Assembly: GCA_020073585.1 (NCBI GenBank)
Contig: JAIQEV010000018.1
Coordinates: forward strand, 1 to 63,871
Direction of reading: 5' to 3'
Length of the DNA: 63,871 bases
From: Terriglobia bacterium
GTDB lineage: Bacteria; Acidobacteriota; Terriglobia; Acidiferrales; UBA7541
A program made the position numbers and the translations under genes. Each line of letters starts with the position of its first letter. The stretch's first letter is position 1. The notes beneath the pieces were generated by a model. It was given only the letters and a program-made list of their open reading frames with translations. It had not been told where the DNA came from and made no database searches. This document shows positions 53,177-61,641 of the stretch, one piece after another.

Positions 53177-54709
53177 ATGCGCGGTGCCCGTCTGCGAATC
53201 CTAAGTTTGTGTGTAGTGAGCGCCGCCGCGCTGGCGGGTTTGCTCGCGCCGGCGAGCGCGGCGCAGACCGCCCCGCGCGCGGAAACCATCGAGATTGACG
53301 CGCGCGCGGCGGCGCATCCCTTTCCCCATTTTTGGGAGCAGATCTTCGGCTCGGGGCGGGCCATTCTCTCCTTGCGCGAGAGCTACCGGCGCGACCTGCG
53401 GGAGACCAAGCGCATCACCGACTTCCAATACGTGCGCTTCCACGCCATCTTCCAGGACGAGACCGGCTTCTACGGCGAGGACAAGAACGGCCAGGCGGTT
53501 TACAACTTTTCCTACGTGGACCAGATCTACGACGGGCTGCTGGAAAACAAGGTGCGGCCCTTCGTGGAGCTGAGCTTCATGCCCAAAGCGCTCACCTCCA
53601 ACCCCGCGGCGCTGCATGCCTTCTGGTACAAGCAGAACGTGGCCCCGCCCAAGGACTGGGACAAGTGGGAGCAGATGATCGAGCAGTTTGCGCGGCATCT
53701 CGTGGCGCGCTACGGCGAGGACGAAGTCGCGCAGTGGTATTTCGAGGTGTGGAACGAGCCCAACCTCGATTTCTGGGCGGGCGAGCCGAAAGAAGCCACG
53801 TACTACGAGCTCTACGACCGCACGGCGCGCGCCCTGAAACGCGTCAGCCCGCGCTTGCGCGTGGGCGGGCCGGCCACGGCGCAGGCCGCGTGGGTGGACA
53901 AGATGATCGCGCACAGCGTGGAGAAAGGCGTGCCCCTGGATTTCGTCTCCACGCACGTCTACGGCAACGACACTTCCAAGGACGTCTTCGGCACCCATGA
54001 AAATATTCCGCGCACGCAGATGGTGTGCCGCGCGGCGAAAAAAGTGCACGAGCAGATCGCGGCGTCGGCGCGGCCGAAGATGCCGCTGCTGTGGAGCGAA
54101 TTCAACGCCAGCTACATGAACGAGCCGGACGTGACCGACGCGGCCTTCATGGGGCCGTGGCTGGCGGACACCATCCGGCAGTGCGACGGGCTGGTGGACA
54201 GCCTGGCCTACTGGACGTTTTCCGACGTTTTCGAGGAGCAGGGCGTGGTGAAGGAGCCGTTTTACGGCGGCTTCGGGCTGCTCTCGGCGGGAGGCGTGCC
54301 CAAGCCGGCGTTCAACGATTTCGCGCTGCTGCACCGCCTGGGCGAGACGCGGCTGGAAGCCAAATCGGAATCGGTGCTGGTGACGCGCCGCAAGGACGGC
54401 GGGCTGGCGCTGGCGGTGTGGAATCTGTTTTTGCCCGAGGAGCAGGGCGTGACGAAGCGGGTGACGCTGAAAATCGCGGGGCTCGCGGGGAAGCGCACGG
54501 CGCGGGTGACCATCGTGGACGCCGAGCACGGATCGCCGCTGCCGGCCTACGCCAAGATGGGGCGGCCGAAGTATCCGACGCGGGAGCAGTTCGCTGCGCT
54601 GCGCAAGGCCGCGGCGCTGCCCGCGGCGCAGACGGTGGCGGTGCGGGACGGCGCGCTGACGCTGACGCTGGCCCCGCACGCGCTGGCGCTGGTGGAAATC
54701 GCGAAGTAA
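53177..54709 (+). CDS. Glycoside hydrolase, GH39-like (beta-xylosidase/iduronidase fold)
   Basis: 510 residues with a signal peptide (ILSLCVVSAAALAGLLAPASAA). The (beta/alpha)8 barrel has the acid/base in VWNEPNLDFW (Glu194) and the nucleophile in LLWSEFNASY (Glu308), the two motifs of GH39-type enzymes. The C-terminal beta-sandwich (about 400-510) is also usual. Substrate is likely a beta-linked xyloside or uronide, unproven. AGGAGCC precedes the ATG at 53177. It lies 78 bases after the TonB receptor and may be co-transcribed. Confidence 0.82.
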   Translation: MRGARLRILSLCVVSAAALAGLLAPASAAQTAPRAETIEIDARAAAHPFPHFWEQIFGSGRAILSLRESYRRDLRETKRITDFQYVRFHAIFQDETGFYGEDKNGQAVYNFSYVDQIYDGLLENKVRPFVELSFMPKALTSNPAALHAFWYKQNVAPPKDWDKWEQMIEQFARHLVARYGEDEVAQWYFEVWNEPNLDFWAGEPKEATYYELYDRTARALKRVSPRLRVGGPATAQAAWVDKMIAHSVEKGVPLDFVSTHVYGNDTSKDVFGTHENIPRTQMVCRAAKKVHEQIAASARPKMPLLWSEFNASYMNEPDVTDAAFMGPWLADTIRQCDGLVDSLAYWTFSDVFEEQGVVKEPFYGGFGLLSAGGVPKPAFNDFALLHRLGETRLEAKSESVLVTRRKDGGLALAVWNLFLPEEQGVTKRVTLKIAGLAGKRTARVTIVDAEHGSPLPAYAKMGRPKYPTREQFAALRKAAALPAAQTVAVRDGALTLTLAPHALALVEIAK

Positions 54710-54753
54710 CGACGCCGGCCTCCCGACGAGGCCGGGATAAATTCCGGCCCCTC

Positions 54754-56088
54754 CTACACAAAGCCTGCGAGGCTCATTCCGGCTTGCGCCGTGGGGTCCT
54801 GCATGAAGGTGTTCCACACAAACTGCGTGCGCTGGTTTTCCGCCATCAGCATGGAGATGCCGAGGTCAATGCCGATGACGTCGGGATCGTACCAATTGGT
54901 CAGCGGGTTGAAGGCGTCCACGTAGCCGTAGCGCTGCCAGGCCAGCGGGTAGTGGCCGCGAATCCAACGCAGCACCTGAATCGTCTGCGCGGAGAGGAAG
55001 GGCACGGAGCCGGCTGCGGCGCAGGGCACGATGGTGCCGTCAATGGGGCCCATCGCCGGCGGGCCGCCCCAGGCGGTATAGCCATGCGCGGAATCCGACG
55101 AGGTGATGCCCCAGAGGTTGTCGCTGTAGTCGGAGAACTGCGCGGCGAGAGAGAGGCAGAACAGGCGGTGCGCCTGCGTGGCGGAGACGGAATTCTGGAA
55201 ATAGTTGGCGTAGGCGTCCTTCTTGTTGCGGAAGTCGAACCACGCGTGGGAATACTGGTGGGTGAAAAGCGGCGCGCCGGATGAGATGTAGGTGAGGCCC
55301 TGGTAGGTGTAGCTGGGGCGGGCCCAGGCGCTCCAGCTCGCGGGCGGCACCGCGTATCCCGGCGTGGGCGAAGCCATGGCCAGAAGATAGAGCAGCATCA
55401 GCTCGGAGTAGGTGTCCCAGCGCGAGGTGAGGAAGCCGTTTTCCGGAGTCCAGCCCATGGAGAGAGTCGCGCCGCCGTTGAGCATCCAGGCGAAATTGAC
55501 GTTGTTGTAGAACTGCGTGGCCAAGCCGGGGATTTGCGCGTCCGCGGAGAAATGCTGGCGGCAGGCGAGCGCGCCGCAGAGCAGCAGCGCGCTGTCAATG
55601 GAGGAAACTTCGCAGTTCCAGGCGCGCGCCCCGGTGCTCATCTCCACGAAGTGATAGCAGAAGCCGTTCTTGCCCAGCGGCTGGAGCTGGTTGAGCAGGA
55701 AGTTCAGCGTGGCGCGCACCCGGGTGACGATGCTGGCGCTGCTCTGGTAGCCGCGCTGGTCGCCGATGCACAGCGCGGTGAGGCCGAAGCCGGTGGCGGC
55801 GATGCTGGAAACCGTGCGCGGATCGTTCCCGCCCGCGGCCAGCGCGCGATCCTTCACCATTCCCGTGTTGGGATCGGCCTGCTCCCAGAAGAAGAGGAAC
55901 GCGGCCTTCTCGATCTCCTCGAGAAGCTGGTCGTCGGTGCCGGGATAGCCGTCGCCCGACGGAGCGGTGGAAGAGGAGCCGCCTCCGCCGCAGCCCCAAC
56001 CCCAGAGCGCCCCGCCGAGCGCGGGCCCGATGACCGCGGCTTTCCCCAGCTTGGCGAGCAGTTCGCGGCGGTTCAGTTCAGAGGGCAT
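54754..56088 (-). CDS. Glucoamylase-domain (PF10091/GH144-like) enzyme, second copy
   Basis: 444 residues. The N-terminus is a Tat-like signal (LNRRELLAKLGKAAVIGPALGG) with a possible lipobox (GWGCGG). The catalytic part has FLFFWEQADPNTGMVKDR, SSIDSALLLCGAL, MGWTPENGFLTSRWDTYSELMLLY, HAWFDFRNKKDAYANYF and WGITSSDS. This is the glucoamylase-like PF10091 domain; characterised relatives in GH144 act on beta-1,2-glucan. The paralogue directly upstream (56115-57476) has the same motifs. The exact substrate is not known. Confidence 0.83.
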   Translation of the reverse strand: MPSELNRRELLAKLGKAAVIGPALGGALWGWGCGGGGSSSTAPSGDGYPGTDDQLLEEIEKAAFLFFWEQADPNTGMVKDRALAAGGNDPRTVSSIAATGFGLTALCIGDQRGYQSSASIVTRVRATLNFLLNQLQPLGKNGFCYHFVEMSTGARAWNCEVSSIDSALLLCGALACRQHFSADAQIPGLATQFYNNVNFAWMLNGGATLSMGWTPENGFLTSRWDTYSELMLLYLLAMASPTPGYAVPPASWSAWARPSYTYQGLTYISSGAPLFTHQYSHAWFDFRNKKDAYANYFQNSVSATQAHRLFCLSLAAQFSDYSDNLWGITSSDSAHGYTAWGGPPAMGPIDGTIVPCAAAGSVPFLSAQTIQVLRWIRGHYPLAWQRYGYVDAFNPLTNWYDPDVIGIDLGISMLMAENQRTQFVWNTFMQDPTAQAGMSLAGFV

Positions 56089-56114
56089 CGCGGCGCCTCC
56101 CGGGAAAAAATCGC

Positions 56115-57476
56115 TCAGCCGTGAAAGCCGGCGCGCTCCATGCCGCGGCGCGCGTCTTCGTTCTTCTGGAATGTTTCCCAGACGAAGCCCGTGCGCGCGT
56201 TTTCGGCCATCAGCAGGGTGATCCCGGCGTCAATGCCGATGACGTCCGGGTTGTACCAATTCTTGCGCGGGTGGAAGGCGTCCACGAAGCCATAACGCTT
56301 CCAGGCGTGCTCTCCGAATTTTTCGCGGATGTTGCGCAACACGCGCATGCACTCCTGCGGCAGGAAGGGCAGGGAGCCGCCGGCTGCGCAGGGCACCACG
56401 CTGCCGTCAACCGGCCCCATGCGCGGCGGGCCGCCCCAGCCGACGTAGCCATACACGGAATCCGACGAGGTAATGCCCCACAGGTCCTCGCTATAGTCCG
56501 GAAACCGTTTTTTCAGGGACAGGCACCAGGCCTTGTGCACCCGCGTGGCCAGGATCGAGTTCTGGAAATAATCGGCATAGGCGTCGCGCTTGCCCCGGAA
56601 ATCGAACCAGGCGTGGGAAAACTGGTGCACGAAGAGCGGCGCGCGCGAACCGATGAAGCGCATGCCGTAAAAGTCGAAGACCGGGCGAGCCCAGGCCTTC
56701 CAGGTTTCGGCCGGGAGCGGATGGGTGGGCGAGCCCAGCCCCAGGAGGTAGAGCATCATCAGCTCGCAGTATTTGTTCCAGCGCGATCGGAGGAAGCCGC
56801 TTTCCGGATACCAGCCCATCGAGAGGGTCTTGCCGCCATGCAGCATCCACGGCCACTCCACCCGCTCGTAGAGCTGCGTGGCCAGGGCGCGTATCTCGGC
56901 GTCGTCGAAATGGGCGCGGCAGGTGAGCGCGCCGCACAGGAAGATGGCGGTATCGATCGAAGAGACTTCCGAGCGCAGCGCTCGCTCGCCGCTCTGCATG
57001 TTCAGGAAGTGGTAGAAAAATCCGTGCTCTTGCGGGACGCGCGCGGCCGCGAAGCGTAGGGTGTTGCGCACGCGCTCCCGGATTTTCTGCGGGTCTTGCC
57101 AGCCGCGCCGGTCGGCGATGCACAGCGCCGTCAGGCCGAAGCCGGTGGCGGCGATGCTCGCCGTGTCGCGCGGGTCCGGCCCATCCGCCCGGTTGCGGTC
57201 CTTGACCAGCCCGGTTTCGGGATGGGCCGCCTCCCAGAAAAAGAGAAATGTGGCTTGCTGCAGCTCCTCGAGAAAAGCGTCCTGCTCGGGGGTGAAGGGG
57301 GAGGCGTTGCTGTTTGTTGCCGGAGGAGCGGGCAATTGCGCGGCGAGGCGCGCGAAGAATCCGGGGAGCAGCGCAGCGGGGAACGCCAGGGCTAGGCGGG
57401 CCAGCAGGGAGCGCCGGGAAAGCCCGGCAGGCTCAACTAAATCGATTTTCTTAGGGCTTCCGAGGGGTATCGGCAT
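56115..57476 (-). CDS. Glucoamylase-domain (PF10091/GH144-like) enzyme, first copy
   Basis: 453 residues. A Tat-like signal (LSRRSLLARLALAFPAAL) lies at about 18-40. The catalytic part has FLFFWEAAHPETGLVKDR, SSIDTAIFLCGALTC, MGWYPESGFLRSRWNKYCELM, HAWFDFRGKRDAYADYF and WGITSSDSVYGYVGW, mirroring the following gene. Pair identity by eye is high in these motifs. The start at 57476 includes a LacI-type operator (57438-57449) within its first 13 codons; a further ATG at 57488 is in frame. It probably hydrolyses a glucan exported to or found in the periplasm. Confidence 0.83.
   Translation of the reverse strand: MPIPLGSPKKIDLVEPAGLSRRSLLARLALAFPAALLPGFFARLAAQLPAPPATNSNASPFTPEQDAFLEELQQATFLFFWEAAHPETGLVKDRNRADGPDPRDTASIAATGFGLTALCIADRRGWQDPQKIRERVRNTLRFAAARVPQEHGFFYHFLNMQSGERALRSEVSSIDTAIFLCGALTCRAHFDDAEIRALATQLYERVEWPWMLHGGKTLSMGWYPESGFLRSRWNKYCELMMLYLLGLGSPTHPLPAETWKAWARPVFDFYGMRFIGSRAPLFVHQFSHAWFDFRGKRDAYADYFQNSILATRVHKAWCLSLKKRFPDYSEDLWGITSSDSVYGYVGWGGPPRMGPVDGSVVPCAAGGSLPFLPQECMRVLRNIREKFGEHAWKRYGFVDAFHPRKNWYNPDVIGIDAGITLLMAENARTGFVWETFQKNEDARRGMERAGFHG
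57438..57449. promoter_or_regulatory. LacI-type operator, site 2 (GH144-like gene)
   Basis: TAAATCGATTTT matches TAAAnCGnTTTA at all fixed positions but the last. Its core AAATCGATTT is a perfect palindrome. It overlaps the first codons of the GH144-like gene. Confidence 0.5.
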
Positions 57477-57534
57477 GACGCTGCCCATTGTACGAGAGGA
57501 ACCCCGCCCGGGGCCAGAGCGATTTTGCCGCGCC

Positions 57535-58098
57535 TTAGGCGGCCAGCCAGTGCTCGAACAGCGCGCGCGCCTTGGCCCCTTCCATGCGCCGGCGCACCGC
57601 GTCCAACACCCGGCAGCGCAGCGCCCCATCCCGGCCGTAGAACCCCAGCCAGTAGGGCATGTGGAACTCCAGGGGGAGACGGGCCACGGTGAGCTTGGGG
57701 CGGCGCACGCGGAAGAAGCCCTGCTGGAAGACGATGCGCAGAACTTTTTCCGTGAGCAAACTTTCGGCGCGGGCCTCGTCCAGCGTGGCGGCCAGGACAT
57801 TGCGCGTGGCGATGCGCAGGAGCTCGTTTTCGGCGGGCAGGCGCGGGAACTCGAAGAGGTCGAGCGTGCCCTCGACGGCATCGAGCGCGAAGAGGCGGGT
57901 CTGCGCCGGGGCGTTTCCGCTCATGCCTTCGAGGCGAACCTCATAGAGGCGATAGGGCACGTACGCTTCGGCGACCTGGTGGAGGGGATTGCGGCGCGCG
58001 GGAGCGAGCAGGCTGCGGAGGCCGCGCGGCGTGAGAACGCGCACGGCCTCCTCGCGGGTGACGTTGGGCTTCAGCGTGCAGATGGTGGCTGGCGGCAT
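57535..58098 (-). CDS. Conserved hypothetical protein in the carbohydrate locus
   Basis: 187 residues without signal peptide or membrane segment. It starts PPATICTLKPNVTREEAVRVL and has VPYRLYEVRLEG, LFALDAVEGTLDLFEFPRLP and LEFHMPYWLGFYGRDGALRCRVLDAVRRRMEG. I do not recognise the family. The gene starts 13 bases after the symporter stop, on the same strand, so it belongs to that transcript. Its job there is unknown. Confidence 0.6.
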   Translation of the reverse strand: MPPATICTLKPNVTREEAVRVLTPRGLRSLLAPARRNPLHQVAEAYVPYRLYEVRLEGMSGNAPAQTRLFALDAVEGTLDLFEFPRLPAENELLRIATRNVLAATLDEARAESLLTEKVLRIVFQQGFFRVRRPKLTVARLPLEFHMPYWLGFYGRDGALRCRVLDAVRRRMEGAKARALFEHWLAA

Positions 58099-58111
58099 GG
58101 CCCGGCTTCCC

Positions 58112-59797
58112 TTACCGGAAATAGATCCACAGGCCCACGACGGTGGCCAGCAGGAGCGCGGTGAAGGCCAGGTTCAGGCGATGCTCGCGCCGGGTTTCCC
58201 GGGCGAGATGCACAGTGTGCAACTCCGTGGTTTGCAGCTTCTGGTTGACGGTGGCGAAGGTCAAGCCGGCGATTTTCTCGCGCGCGGGCGCGGGATAGAG
58301 CAGGCTGACGCCGATGAGCACCGCGGAGCAGAGCACGAACATGAAGATGGCATAGTGCAGGAAGTTCATGTCCACGGTCCAGCGCACCAGCGGCGATGTG
58401 AAGTGCCGGGTCTTGTCCAGCACCTCGAAAACGAAGCGCGTCGCTCCCAGCACGAAGCCGAAGAGCAGCGAGCTGATGGCGCCCTGGCCGTTGAGGCGCG
58501 GCCACAGGATGCCGAAGACGAAGCAGGCGGCGATCGGCGGGCTGATGTAGGCCTGCACGCTCTGCAGATAGATGTACAGCTGGGCGCTGAGGAGATGAAT
58601 GAAGGGCACCCAGAGAATGCCGAGAACGACCATGGCGCCGGTGGCGATGCGCCCAAAGAAGACCAGTTGCACCTCGGTGGCCTGGGGACGGAACTTCTTG
58701 TAGAAGTCCAGGGTGACCATGGTCGAGGCCGAGTTGAAGACCGAGCTCATGGCGCCCATGAGGGCGGCCAGCAGCGCGGCGATCATCAAGCCGACGAGGC
58801 CCACGGGGAGGAGATTGACGATGAGCGTGGGATAGGCGATGTCGCCGTTGGTCACGTGGCCGTGATCGAGATGGAAGAGGGCCGGGTAGAGCGCGAAAGC
58901 GATGAGGCCGGGGAGCACCAGGATGAACACCGGAAGAATCTTCAGGAAACCGGCGAAGATGGTGCCGGCCTTGGCATGGCCTTCATCCTTGGCGGAAAGC
59001 ACGCGCTGCACGATGACCTGGTCGGTGCACCAGTACCAGATGCCCAGGATGGGCGCGCCGAAGAAGATGCCGGTCCAGGGAAATTCCGCATTGCTGGCGG
59101 GCTTGATCATGTGGAAGTAATCGGCGGGAACCGCGGCGCGCAGCCCGGCGAAGCCGCCGATCTTGTCCATGCCGATGATGGTGAGGATGACCGCGCCGGC
59201 GATGAGGATCAGGGTCTGCACCAGGTCGGTGTAGATGACCGCGGCGAGGCCGCCGGCGATGGTATAGACGCCGGTGGCGATGACCAGGATGATGGCCGCG
59301 GTGAGCGGGCTCCAGCCGACGACGCGCTCCAGAACGATGGCCGCGGCATACAGGTGCACGGAAATCTTGGTGAAGATGTAGGCGATGATGGAGATGCTGG
59401 CGAGGTACGTGGCGCAGTGGCGGTTGAAGCGGCGCTCCAGGAATTCCGGCATGGTGAAGACGTTGGAGCGCAGGTAGAAGGGCACGAAGACCCAGCCGAG
59501 AATGAGCAGGATGAGACAGGCCAGCCATTCGAAGTGCCCGACGGCCAGGCCGGAGGTGGCGCCTGAACCAGCCAAGCCGATGAAGTGCTCGGTGGAGATG
59601 TTGGAGACGAAGAGCGAGGCGCCGATGGCGAACCAGCCCACGTCGCGGCTGGCCAGGAAGTAGTCCTCGGAGGTGCGCTCCTTGCGCGAGAAATAAAAGC
59701 CGATGCCGAAGACGATAGCGAAGTACACGCCGATGATGGCCAGATCCACGGGAGCGAGGGTGCGGTGGGTGACGGCCACCGCCGAAGCCAGGAGCAT
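58112..59797 (-). CDS. Sodium:solute symporter (SSS/SGLT family)
   Basis: Inner-membrane Na+-coupled carrier of 561 residues with about 14 hydrophobic segments. It includes FGIGFYFSRKERTSEDYFLASRDVGWFAIGASLF, the family's glycine-rich N-terminal motif, and GLVGLMIAALLAALMGAMSSVFNSASTM, typical of the sodium/sugar branch. Substrate is likely the sugar or oligosaccharide released by the GH enzymes downstream. It heads the minus-strand transcript. A LacI-type operator lies 57 bases upstream. Confidence 0.92.
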   Translation of the reverse strand: MLLASAVAVTHRTLAPVDLAIIGVYFAIVFGIGFYFSRKERTSEDYFLASRDVGWFAIGASLFVSNISTEHFIGLAGSGATSGLAVGHFEWLACLILLILGWVFVPFYLRSNVFTMPEFLERRFNRHCATYLASISIIAYIFTKISVHLYAAAIVLERVVGWSPLTAAIILVIATGVYTIAGGLAAVIYTDLVQTLILIAGAVILTIIGMDKIGGFAGLRAAVPADYFHMIKPASNAEFPWTGIFFGAPILGIWYWCTDQVIVQRVLSAKDEGHAKAGTIFAGFLKILPVFILVLPGLIAFALYPALFHLDHGHVTNGDIAYPTLIVNLLPVGLVGLMIAALLAALMGAMSSVFNSASTMVTLDFYKKFRPQATEVQLVFFGRIATGAMVVLGILWVPFIHLLSAQLYIYLQSVQAYISPPIAACFVFGILWPRLNGQGAISSLLFGFVLGATRFVFEVLDKTRHFTSPLVRWTVDMNFLHYAIFMFVLCSAVLIGVSLLYPAPAREKIAGLTFATVNQKLQTTELHTVHLARETRREHRLNLAFTALLLATVVGLWIYFR

Positions 59798-59853
59798 CGA
59801 AAACCTCCAGCGAAGATTCCGGCCGCGCGGCCGGCGGGTGCAAGGTGCAATAA

Positions 59854-59865
59854 TAAATCGTTTTA
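59854..59865. promoter_or_regulatory. LacI-type operator, site 3 (symporter promoter region)
   Basis: TAAATCGTTTTA, the reverse complement of site 1 (TAAAACGATTTA), and of the form TAAAnCGnTTTA. It lies upstream of the symporter gene, adjoining a TATAAG-like -10 on the minus strand. Confidence 0.65.
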
Positions 59866-59992
59866 CTTATAAACTAGGCGCCCGGCATCCGCGGGCGGTC
59901 CGGCAATGCTGCGCAGTCTATACCAGGCCCGCGGCAAGCTCAATGCCCAAATCTTCCGCGCCCCGCCGCGCTTCCCGCGGCCCCGCATGGTA

Positions 59993-60017
59993 CCCTAGGA
60001 GCATCGCAACACTAGGG
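59993..60017. repeat. CCCTAG inverted repeat
   Basis: CCCTAG (59993-59998) and CTAGGG (60012-60017) form a 6-bp stem. It sits beside repeat copy 4 in the 281-base gap before the lipoprotein gene. Confidence 0.3.
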
Positions 60018-60026
60018 CGTCAGATC

Positions 60027-60046
60027 GTGGACCGCTTCCCGGTCGC
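60027..60046 (-). repeat. Dispersed palindromic repeat, copy 4 (inverted)
   Basis: Read on the minus strand it is GCGACCGGGAAGCGGTCCAC after GGGTATGA, three mismatches from copy 1. It lies upstream of the lipoprotein gene. In this orientation ATGAGCGACCGGGAAGCGG reads MSDREAV; the corresponding frame of the other copies reads similarly (xDRxAVN). Confidence 0.5.
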
Positions 60047-60078
60047 TCATACCCAAGACGGCGCTCGACGGAGGAACC

Positions 60079-60615
60079 ATGAATTCCCGGACAGTCTGGT
60101 TTTGCGCGGTCGCTCTGCTGGCGCTGACGGCGGGCTGCAAGAAGGCCGCGAATCCCAACGAGGAGATCCGCGCGGCGATCGTGAAACATCTCGGAGCGCA
60201 GGGCACGTTGAATCTTGCGGCGTTCGATACGGAACTCAAGCAGGTGACGCTGCAGGGCGACCACGCGCAGGCGGAGGTGGTCTTCAAGGTGAAGAACGGC
60301 CCCGGCTCGATGCAGCTCGGCTATAACCTGGAAAAGCGCGACGGCGCTTGGGCGGTGGTGGAATCCAAGGCCGTGGGCAGCGACTTCACGCATCCCGGGC
60401 TGGACGCGGGAGCGGGTGGCGCGCCCGGCGCGCCGCCGAGCGGCGGCTCTCCGGTTTCCGGCGCGCTGCAGAATTTCAAGACGCAGACCGGCGCTCTGCC
60501 CGCCGGCCACCCGCCGGTGAGCGGCGGCGCGCCAGCCGCGCCGCAAGGCGCCCTGCCTGCCGGCCATCCTCCGGTCGCCGGCTCCGCGCAGCCCGCACCG
60601 CAAAAAAAACCATAG
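60079..60615 (+). CDS. Lipoprotein with Pro/Gly-rich tail
   Basis: 178 residues. Lipobox LTAGC at about 16-20 (Cys20). The mature domain (21-105) is a short alpha/beta fold (EIRAAIVKHLGAQG, LKQVTLQGDHAQAEVVFKVKNG). The tail is low-complexity and repeats GALPAGHPPV twice. I do not recognise a family. GGAGG precedes the ATG. Function unknown. Confidence 0.75.
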   Translation: MNSRTVWFCAVALLALTAGCKKAANPNEEIRAAIVKHLGAQGTLNLAAFDTELKQVTLQGDHAQAEVVFKVKNGPGSMQLGYNLEKRDGAWAVVESKAVGSDFTHPGLDAGAGGAPGAPPSGGSPVSGALQNFKTQTGALPAGHPPVSGGAPAAPQGALPAGHPPVAGSAQPAPQKKP

Positions 60616-60624
60616 AGGGTAAGG

Positions 60625-60657
60625 GCGCGCCGCCGGAGCCGGACTCCGGCGGCGCGC
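60625..60657 (+). terminator. Strong hairpin after the lipoprotein gene
   Basis: GCGCGCCGCCGGAG pairs perfectly with its complement around CCGGA, 9 bases past the stop. Only GGCTTTCC follows, so the T-run is weak. Confidence 0.6.
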
Positions 60658-60777
60658 GGCTTTCCGGCTGCGTTTCGGTGCATCCCGGCGCCCGGAAAGA
60701 AGAAGTATCCTCGCGGCTGATTCTTTGATACAGTGCCGCGCCAGCCAACGGATTTTGTGCTGGCTCGGGAGGCCGTC

Positions 60778-61641
60778 GTGGAAAATCTGGAGTTGCGTCC
60801 GCTCTCGCTCGGGGAAATCCTGGACCGCACGTTCTCGGTGTACCGCCGGCACTTCCTGCTCTTTGCGGGCATTGCGGCGATCCCGCACCTGCTCGTGCTG
60901 GCCGTGCAGCTCCTGCAGATTTTCCTGAAGGCCGCGCCGGTGCCCGCGGCGCCCCCGGTCACCCAGCAATTGCAAGCCTCCGGAGCCTTGCTGGGCCTGG
61001 GATTTCTGCTGGGAATACTCGGGCTGATCGTCTATGTGGTGGCCATGCTGCTTTCGACCGGGGCCACGGTCTTTGCGGTTTCCGAGCTGTATCTGGGGCG
61101 TGCGATCACCATCGGGGAGGCGCTGCGGCGGATGCGCGGCGAACTGGGGGCCTTGTTCGGGGTCCTGGTGCTGAGCGGGATGGCGATCATGGCGGGATTC
61201 GTTCTTCTGGTGATCCCGGGAATCTATCTGCTCTGCCGTTTCGCGGTTTCGGTGCCCGCAGCGCTGCTGGAGGACCTGGGCCCGCGCAGCGCGCTGGAGC
61301 GCAGCTACGGATTGACCAAGGATTTTGCGAAGCGCGCCTTCCTCATCTATGTCCTGTACTTTGTGCTCATCTTCGCGGCGGCGAGCCTGTTTCAGTGGCC
61401 GTTTCTGTATGGCCTGACGCTGTCGCGGAATGATCCCGCCATGGTTCGCGTTTGGAGCGCGCTCATGCAGGTTGGGGGATTCATCGCGGGGATTCTGGTG
61501 ACGCCGGTGATGACCATCGCCACCTCCCTGTTCTATTACGACCTGCGGGTGCGCAAGGAAGCGTTCGACCTGCAGGTGATGATGAAAGCCGCGGGGGGCA
61601 GCGCCGCGCTCGGCGGCGGCGTGCCGAGCATGTTATCGTAA
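60778..61641 (+). CDS. Multi-pass membrane protein (DUF/glycerophosphodiester-phosphodiesterase membrane-domain-like)
   Basis: About 287 residues with five or six hydrophobic segments. It starts LRPLSLGEILDRTFSVYRRHFLLFAGIAAI, a pattern common to the membrane domains of GDPD-like and DUF-type proteins. The middle holds LGFLLGILGLIVYVVAMLLS and VLLVIPGIYLLCRFAVSVPA. GGGAGG and 5 bases precede GTG 60778; GTG 60733 is also in frame. Function unknown. Confidence 0.75.
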   Translation: MENLELRPLSLGEILDRTFSVYRRHFLLFAGIAAIPHLLVLAVQLLQIFLKAAPVPAAPPVTQQLQASGALLGLGFLLGILGLIVYVVAMLLSTGATVFAVSELYLGRAITIGEALRRMRGELGALFGVLVLSGMAIMAGFVLLVIPGIYLLCRFAVSVPAALLEDLGPRSALERSYGLTKDFAKRAFLIYVLYFVLIFAAASLFQWPFLYGLTLSRNDPAMVRVWSALMQVGGFIAGILVTPVMTIATSLFYYDLRVRKEAFDLQVMMKAAGGSAALGGGVPSMLS

